DNA from: Oryzicola mucosus
Lineage (GTDB): Bacteria; Pseudomonadota; Alphaproteobacteria; Rhizobiales; Rhizobiaceae
Reading direction: 5' to 3'
DNA length: 64,000 nucleotides
Assembly (NCBI RefSeq): GCF_014534685.1
Contig: NZ_JACVVX010000001.1
Span: 760,501 to 824,500 of the forward strand
The stretch's first letter is position 1, and each line of letters opens with the position of its first letter. A model generated the notes under the pieces. It had not been told where the DNA came from. It made no database searches and saw only the letters and a list, made by a program, of their open reading frames with translations. The position numbers and the translations under genes were made by a program. Shown here one piece after another: positions 59,930 through 64,000 of the stretch.

Positions 59930-59950
59930 GCCGGGCGCGGCGCGCCCGGC
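59930..59950 (-). other. GC hairpin abutting the ribosome site of the GreA-like gene
   Basis: GCCGGGCGCG pairs with CGCGCCCGGC across a single central base (arms 59930-59939 and 59941-59950). The Shine-Dalgarno GGGAG (59925-59929, minus) is adjacent. Such a stem may limit ribosome access, or stabilise the mRNA end. Confidence 0.65.
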
Positions 59951-59976
59951 TTTCAAGGTGCGACTTGAGTGGGAAT

Positions 59977-60022
59977 CCCCTGTACCGGTGAAGACACCGG
60001 CCAGGGGCTACAGTCCTGCGAT
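59977..60022 (-). other. Leader element 1: ATCGCAGGAC box plus hairpin
   Basis: Read on the minus strand, ATCGCAGGACTG (60022-60011) is followed by a hairpin: CCCCTG/CAGGGG outer stem and CCGGTG/CACCGG inner stem. The same box and hairpin position occur upstream of rnk (60594-60650). No T-run follows here. It lies about 60 bases before the GreA-like gene's start. Confidence 0.65.
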
Positions 60023-60098
60023 GAGGCAGCCCGAATGGTTCAGAAAACGCGGTCTCCGAGCATGACGGTGCTTCGTCTCGAAAACCGGCGGCATGATA

Positions 60099-60518
60099 TT
60101 AGGCCTCGACGGCCGGCTTGGTGACAGACAGAACGGTGAGGCGATGATTGCGCCCGTCGCGCGCCGTCCAATCGATCGACTGGCCAGCCGCAAGGCCGAT
60201 CAGCGCCCCTCCGATCGGGGTGAGGATGGAGATGCGGCCTTGCGCGATATCCGCTTCAGCGGGGAAGACGAGGGTCACGGTGCGGTGCTGGCCGTCATCG
60301 GCTTCATATTCGACCGTCGAGCCCATGCGGACGACGTCCTCTGGGACGGCTGTGTCCTTGACGACCTTTGCCCGTTCGAGTTCGAGCAGCAGGTCGTCGG
60401 CGACCTCGGGGATGCGGTCGAGGGCGTCATTGGCTAGACGCATCAACCGGTCATGATCGATCTGGCCGATGACGATCTTCGGTTTGCCCCTGGAAGTCTT
60501 GCTGGTTGGGTTTGTCAT
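60099..60518 (-). CDS. rnk: Rnk-like nucleoside diphosphate kinase regulator
   Basis: This 139-residue protein resembles Rnk: an N-terminal helical part with IGQIDHDRLMRLANDALDR, then the GreA-C-like domain VVRMGSTVEYEADDGQHRTVTLVFPAEAD and ILTPIGGALIGLAAGQSIDW. Rnk binds RNA polymerase and competes with GreA/DksA factors. An ATG at 60536 would add six residues; neither start has a strong ribosome site. A terminator-like hairpin lies upstream. Confidence 0.88.
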   Translation of the reverse strand: MTNPTSKTSRGKPKIVIGQIDHDRLMRLANDALDRIPEVADDLLLELERAKVVKDTAVPEDVVRMGSTVEYEADDGQHRTVTLVFPAEADIAQGRISILTPIGGALIGLAAGQSIDWTARDGRNHRLTVLSVTKPAVEA

Positions 60519-60593
60519 GGTGTTCTTGTGCTGCATGGCGCGCGACCGTTGGGCCCTGCGGCTGCAATTTTTCCTGTTTTCGGTGGTTGAGAT

Positions 60594-60650
60594 GCCAAAA
60601 AAGCCCCGAGTTCACGGCGAATGCCGTGCCGGGGGTCACTGTCCTGCGAT
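60594..60650 (-). other. Leader element 2: ATCGCAGGAC box plus terminator-like hairpin
   Basis: On the minus strand ATCGCAGGACAG (60650-60639) is followed by a two-part stem (CCCCG/CGGGG; GCACGG/CCGTGA-like; CACGGC 60613-60618 with GCCGTG 60623-60628) and six T residues (60602-60597). This looks like an attenuator or small-RNA terminator about 75 bases before rnk. The rest of the 403-base rnk-uspA gap contains no gene. Confidence 0.68.
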
Positions 60651-60847
60651 CGGGAAGATCCGGAAGATAAGGCATCCAAAGAGGTTCATCCCTTAAACAT
60701 GGCGATGTCTGGCCCGTTGTCAAGCCTGCGCGGACTTTGGCGGGCGAAAGCGTTTCAGTGTGGTGGACCGCGGTCGCTCGATTTGGGTAACCATAGACTT
60801 GCACGAAATCGAAAGTTCCTTTCTCCTATGACCGATTTCGAAAAGAC

Positions 60848-60861
60848 TTGACGCGGATCAA
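60848..60861. promoter_or_regulatory. FixK/FNR-type box upstream of uspA
   Basis: TTGACGCGGATCAA fits the anaerobox TTGA-N6-TCAA. It is 79 bases before the uspA ATG. In rhizobia FixK or FnrN uses such sites under low oxygen, and universal stress proteins are common targets. Confidence 0.68.
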
Positions 60862-60939
60862 GGCCGGTCCGCGAGAGGTCCGCAAGTGTTGCGAAGGATG
60901 CCCGCGGGCGGCATCGCCCAGTTTGAACGGAGGATTTCG

Positions 60940-61752
60940 ATGACCTACAAGTCTGTGCTGGTGAACCTCGATATCGACAAGGGCGATGCGGCCGGGCTGG
61001 TGCGCTATGCCGCAGACTTCGCGCGTCACTTTGGCGCAAGGCTTGTCGGCGTGACGGCTGCCGACGTGACACCGCCCGTGGTGACCATGGAGGGCATGGT
61101 CGTGGATGGCGAGTTGATCACCCAGCAGCGCGAAGACATCGAGCAGCGTATCGCCGAGCTGGAAGGCGTCTGCCGCGAGGCGGCTGGGGCCGGGATTGAC
61201 GTCGACTGGCGCGGACAAGTGGACAACCCCACGCGCTACCTCAGCGAAATTGCCCGCCTCGCCGATGTGATCGTGACCGGACCCTCGCATGGTTCGGGCC
61301 GGTCCGTCGATCTCGGCACGCTGCTGCTCGATGCCGGTCGGCCGGTTCTGGTGGCTGCGGAAGGGGCGCAGAGCTTCGAAGCCGGAACCGTGCTGGTGGC
61401 CTGGAAGGACTCCCGAGAAGCCCGCCGCGCGGTGCGCGACGCGGTGCCGCTTCTGGTGGCCGCCAAGGAGGTCGTGGTGGCGACAGTGGACCGCGAGGGC
61501 GGCGCTTATCTGGAAGCGAGCCTGGCCGATGTCGCGGGCTATCTCGCGCTGCATGGAGCCAAGGTGCGGACCGAGCTGATCACCGGCCACAACGACAGCG
61601 GCCATCTGGTCGAGCTGGCAGACAGCATCGGAGCTTCGACCGTCGTTTCGGGCGCCTACGGCCACAGCCGTCTGCGGCAGTGGATTTTCGGCGGCGTGAC
61701 CCATTCGCTGCTCGGTGAGAACCGCTACAGTCGCTTCATGGTCGGCGGCTGA
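60940..61752 (+). CDS. Universal stress protein
   Basis: This 270-residue protein has an N-terminal UspA-like fold (MTYKSVLVNLDIDKGDAAGLV, AARLADVIVTGPS-like) and a C-terminal UspA domain with the ATP motif GAYGHSRLRQWIFGGVTHSLL. The G-x2-G-x9-G(S/T) motif is intact. The ATG at 60940 has AACGGAGGA upstream, a strong ribosome site. A FixK/FNR-type box suggests induction in low oxygen. Confidence 0.93.
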   Translation: MTYKSVLVNLDIDKGDAAGLVRYAADFARHFGARLVGVTAADVTPPVVTMEGMVVDGELITQQREDIEQRIAELEGVCREAAGAGIDVDWRGQVDNPTRYLSEIARLADVIVTGPSHGSGRSVDLGTLLLDAGRPVLVAAEGAQSFEAGTVLVAWKDSREARRAVRDAVPLLVAAKEVVVATVDREGGAYLEASLADVAGYLALHGAKVRTELITGHNDSGHLVELADSIGASTVVSGAYGHSRLRQWIFGGVTHSLLGENRYSRFMVGG

Positions 61753-61880
61753 TCGAGGGTCCGTCCGGGCAATTCGCACACGCGATTGACGTTTTTGCGC
61801 CGTCTTTTCGAAAGGAAAGGCGGCGCAGTTGTCTGTGCATTGAATGCCGACAGTTATGAGATTGTGGAAACAAGGGCCAC

Positions 61881-62000
61881 AAAAAACAACACCCGCCGGG
61901 GGAGGAGGTCCGGCGGGTGTCGTATGTGGCCGGCCAGCGAACGGGAGGAGGTGTTCTGCTGACCGTATTCACCGCGTGTCAGGGAGGAGGAAGACGTGCG
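61881..62000 (-). ncRNA. CcsR/alpha-r14-like small RNA with three anti-SD motifs
   Basis: On the minus strand three CCTCCTCCC motifs lie at 61990-61982, 61951-61943 and 61908-61900. The second is in the loop of AGC-A-GAAC/GTTC-GCT (61960-61936). The third fills the loop of the perfect stem CCGGCGGGTGT pairing across 61910-61920 and 61889-61899 and is followed by TTGTTTTTT (terminator). This is the layout of Rhodobacter CcsR and Sinorhizobium alpha-r14 small RNAs, which have CCUCCUCCC in hairpin loops. The 5' end is not defined. The remaining bases between uspA and the VWA gene show no gene. Confidence 0.78.
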
Positions 62001-62155
62001 GCGAAATTCAGTAAGGTCAACATAGCTGTCCTATCGCCTTTTGATAAGTGCGTTTTGCGCATGGGAGCCCTGCAATTTGTGCAATGCACAATGACGAGAT
62101 CGCGGCAGCCGTGCATCGTGAACTGCTTGGAAGCTGCCGAAAAGCCAAGCGTCTT

Positions 62156-63346
62156 TCAGTGCTTGCGCGACAGTTCCCGCGTGGCGGCCTCCAGGCCGGC
62201 GAGTGTCAACGGATACATGCGCTGGCCGAACATCTGCCGCACCATGCTGATCGATTGGGTGTAGCCCCAGTGCTGCGCCGGGGTCGGATTGAGCCAGACA
62301 GCGTTGGGCCATTGCGCGAGAACGCGCGACAGCCAGACGCTGCCAGGCTCGGGGTTCCAGTGCTCAACCGAACCGCCGGCTGAGACGATCTCGTAAGGGC
62401 TCATCGAGGCGTCGCCGACGAAGATGACCTTGTAGTCGTGGCCGTATTTGTGCAGCACGTCGAAGGTGGGGATGACCTCCGAATGCCGGCGTCGGTTATC
62501 CTTCCACACGCCTTCATAGAGGCAGTTGTGGAAGTAGAAATATTCCATGTGCTTGAACTCGACGCGGGCCGCCGAAAACAGCTCCTCGACCACCTTGATG
62601 TGGTCGTCCATCGAGCCGCCCACATCGAAAAACATCAGAAGCTTCACCGCATTGCGGCGCTCGGGGCGGGTCTGCACGTCGAGATAGCCGTGCTCGGCGG
62701 TGGCGTGAATCGTACCGGGCAGGTCGAGCTCTTCTTCGGCGCCTTCGCGCACCCATCGGCGCAGACGCTTCAACGCAACCTTGATGTTGCGGGTGCCGAG
62801 TTCGACCGAATCGTCGAAATTGCGGAATTCGCGCTTGTCCCACACCTTGACGGCGCGGCGGTGGCGGCTTTCGCTCTGACCGATGCGGACACCTTCGGGA
62901 TTGTAGCCATAGGCCCCGAAGGGCGAGGTGCCGGCGGTCCCTATCCATTTGGAACCGCCCTGGTGGCGGCCCTTCTGCTCTTCCAGCCGCTGCTTCAGCG
63001 TCTCCATCAGCTTGTCGAAACCGCCGAGGCTTTCGACAAGCTTCTTCTCCTCGTCGGTCAAATGCTTTTCGGCAAGGCGCCGCAGCCAATCCTCGGGCAG
63101 GTTGGCGACATCCACGGGACTTTCGCCGGACAGAGCTTCCAGCCCCTTGAAGACATGTGAAAACACCTGGTCGAAACGGTCGATGTTGCGCTCGTCCTTC
63201 ACCAGCGTGGCGCGCGCCAGATAATAGAAACCCTCGACGTCGTAAGTGACGAGATCGGCCTGCAGTCCCTCCAGCAATGCCAGATACTCCCGAAGGGAAA
63301 CGGGGACTTTTGCAGCCTTGAGTTCGAGAAAGAAGGGAATGAACAT
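62156..63346 (-). CDS. VWA-domain protein of the CoxE family
   Basis: This 396-residue protein starts MFIPFFLELKAAKVPVSLREYLALLEGLQADL, the CoxE-family N terminus. It goes to a VWA domain with LLMFFDVGGSMDDHIKVVEELF. The MIDAS motif is D-V-G-G-S, with Gly in place of the usual Ser at position three, as common in this family. Such proteins pair with MoxR AAA+ ATPases to insert metals or remodel complexes; the partner is not in the window. An earlier ATG at 63586 is open but runs over the vapB region. Confidence 0.88.
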   Translation of the reverse strand: MFIPFFLELKAAKVPVSLREYLALLEGLQADLVTYDVEGFYYLARATLVKDERNIDRFDQVFSHVFKGLEALSGESPVDVANLPEDWLRRLAEKHLTDEEKKLVESLGGFDKLMETLKQRLEEQKGRHQGGSKWIGTAGTSPFGAYGYNPEGVRIGQSESRHRRAVKVWDKREFRNFDDSVELGTRNIKVALKRLRRWVREGAEEELDLPGTIHATAEHGYLDVQTRPERRNAVKLLMFFDVGGSMDDHIKVVEELFSAARVEFKHMEYFYFHNCLYEGVWKDNRRRHSEVIPTFDVLHKYGHDYKVIFVGDASMSPYEIVSAGGSVEHWNPEPGSVWLSRVLAQWPNAVWLNPTPAQHWGYTQSISMVRQMFGQRMYPLTLAGLEAATRELSRKH

Positions 63347-63439
63347 GACGACGGTTGTGCGGCAGGAGTCGGCGCTTGGCAAGTCTGCAAGGTTGCTAGC
63401 AAAATGCTCTATGGTGACGGGAAACAAAGAATCCGTGCC

Positions 63440-63689
63440 ATGGCAAGCCTGCATGTCCGCGATGTCGATGACGAAATTGTCGATCGTCTCAAGCAGAGGG
63501 CCGCAGACAACGGCGGTTCCGCGGAGGCGGAGCATCGCGAGATTTTGAGGCAGCCCTGAGGTGGGATGCGCAGGTTCAATGGACAAGGGCGTTTGGGACA
63601 GGAGAACTGCCGAGCTTCGCGAACGATTGAAAGGGCGTCATCACACGCCTTCCGAAGTTCTTCTGCGCGAATCCAGGGATGAGCGCTGA
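63440..63689 (+). pseudogene. Frameshifted VapB/FitA-type antitoxin
   Basis: The frame from 63440 encodes MASLHVRDVDDEIVDRLK, then QRAADNGGSAEAEHREILRQ, the ribbon-helix-helix of FitA/VapB antitoxins. It stops at 63559 after 39 residues. The matching C terminus, TAELRERLKGRHHTPSEVLLRESRDER, is found in another frame and ends at 63689. At least one frameshift lies near 63555-63610. Sequencing error is possible. Confidence 0.75.
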
Positions 63690-63691
63690 CA

Positions 63692-64000
63692 ATGAAGCTG
63701 GTCGTCGACGCCAGTGTTGCGATCAAATGGCTTATTCCCGAAGAGGACCATGAGAAGGCGCTTAAAGTCGCTGCCGAACACGAACTCATAGCTCCGCAAC
63801 CGATTTACGCGGAATGTGTGAACATTGTCTGGAAAAAGGTGCGGCGGGGGCAATTCACCAGAAAGAAGCACAAGAGGCCGCGCTTTTCATCGATACGTTC
63901 TATGTCCGTACGGTGGCGATGCGGAGCGATGCCGGCTCCTGAGTTCCCTCTAAAGCAGATCGTACTCGATGAAGCCGGTTCGCGTCGCAACATGGTCGTA
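63692..64000 (+). pseudogene. Frameshifted VapC PIN-domain toxin, cut by window end
   Basis: From 63692 the frame encodes MKLVVDASVAIKWLIPEEDHEKAL, with the PIN-domain catalytic Asp, then IAPQPIYAECVNIVWKKVRRGQFT. At about 63865 the PIN homology moves to another frame (EAQEAALFIDTFYVRTVAMRSDAG) that ends at 63942. It looks like a one-base loss in AGAAAGAAG. It starts 2 bases after the antitoxin's stop. The window ends here. Confidence 0.75.

Overview
The window reads as chromosomal DNA of an alphaproteobacterium of the order Hyphomicrobiales (Rhizobiales), probably Phyllobacteriaceae (Mesorhizobium/Aminobacter/Nitratireductor-like). The evidence is the high GC, the ahcY-ptsH-EIIA-hprK-chvG-chvI/pckA block, a hemE-side replication origin followed by rho-mnmE-mnmG-rsmG-parA-parB, a ScfR-type PccR regulator, a DivL-type kinase and a CcsR/alpha-r14-like small RNA. 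I saw no rRNA, tRNA, CRISPR array, prophage or intact transposon. Most of the window is vertically inherited housekeeping DNA.

Layout: 1-11.7 kb, minus strand: addB (cut by the window edge), a MurU-like nucleotidyltransferase, a TsaE/AmgK fusion, divL, ahcY, nitrogen-PTS proteins, hprK and chvG-chvI. 12-15.6 kb, plus strand: pckA, arfB, a BON-LysM protein and alkB. 15.6-21.1 kb, minus strand: coaA and a his operon (hisB, DUF2628, hisH, hisA, an arginase-like gene, hisF, hisE). 21.3-26.8 kb, plus strand: hslV, an AAC(6')-like acetyltransferase, two membrane proteins, hslU, a palindromic repeat and DUF1402. 26.8-30 kb, minus strand: DoxX, XRE, Smr, MltA and Tim44-like proteins. 30.2-35 kb: fxsA and secB (plus), then ppsR-maf-aroE-coaE-dnaQ (minus).

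35.06-35.46 kb holds a probable oriC: a cluster of DnaA-box-like sites, a burst of GANTC (CcrM) sites and an AT-rich stretch next to hemE. hemE, hemJ, rho, mnmE, mnmG, rsmG, parA and parB follow on the plus strand. Five parS-like 16-mers lie at 19.6, 40.2, 40.3, 42.3 and 48.4 kb, three of them inside coding sequence. holA and tex (minus) and a DUF423 gene follow.

49.4-58.7 kb is a propionyl-CoA module (pccR, pccB, yghU, two small genes, pccA, scpA) that takes propionyl-CoA to methylmalonyl-CoA and on to succinyl-CoA. 58.7-64 kb is more accessory: a higBA toxin-antitoxin pair, two GreA/Rnk-like proteins whose leaders share a motif and hairpin, a FixK/FNR-box-linked universal stress protein, a probable anti-Shine-Dalgarno small RNA with three CCTCCTCCC motifs, a VWA/CoxE-type protein, and a vapBC pair with frameshifts in both genes.

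The strongest leads are the minus-strand small RNA at about 61.88-62.0 kb, the paired leader motif of the two Rnk-like genes, the palindromic repeat carried in frame inside the TsaE/AmgK fusion, the tyrosine at the phospho-acceptor position of DivL, and the origin region with its parS and GANTC sites.
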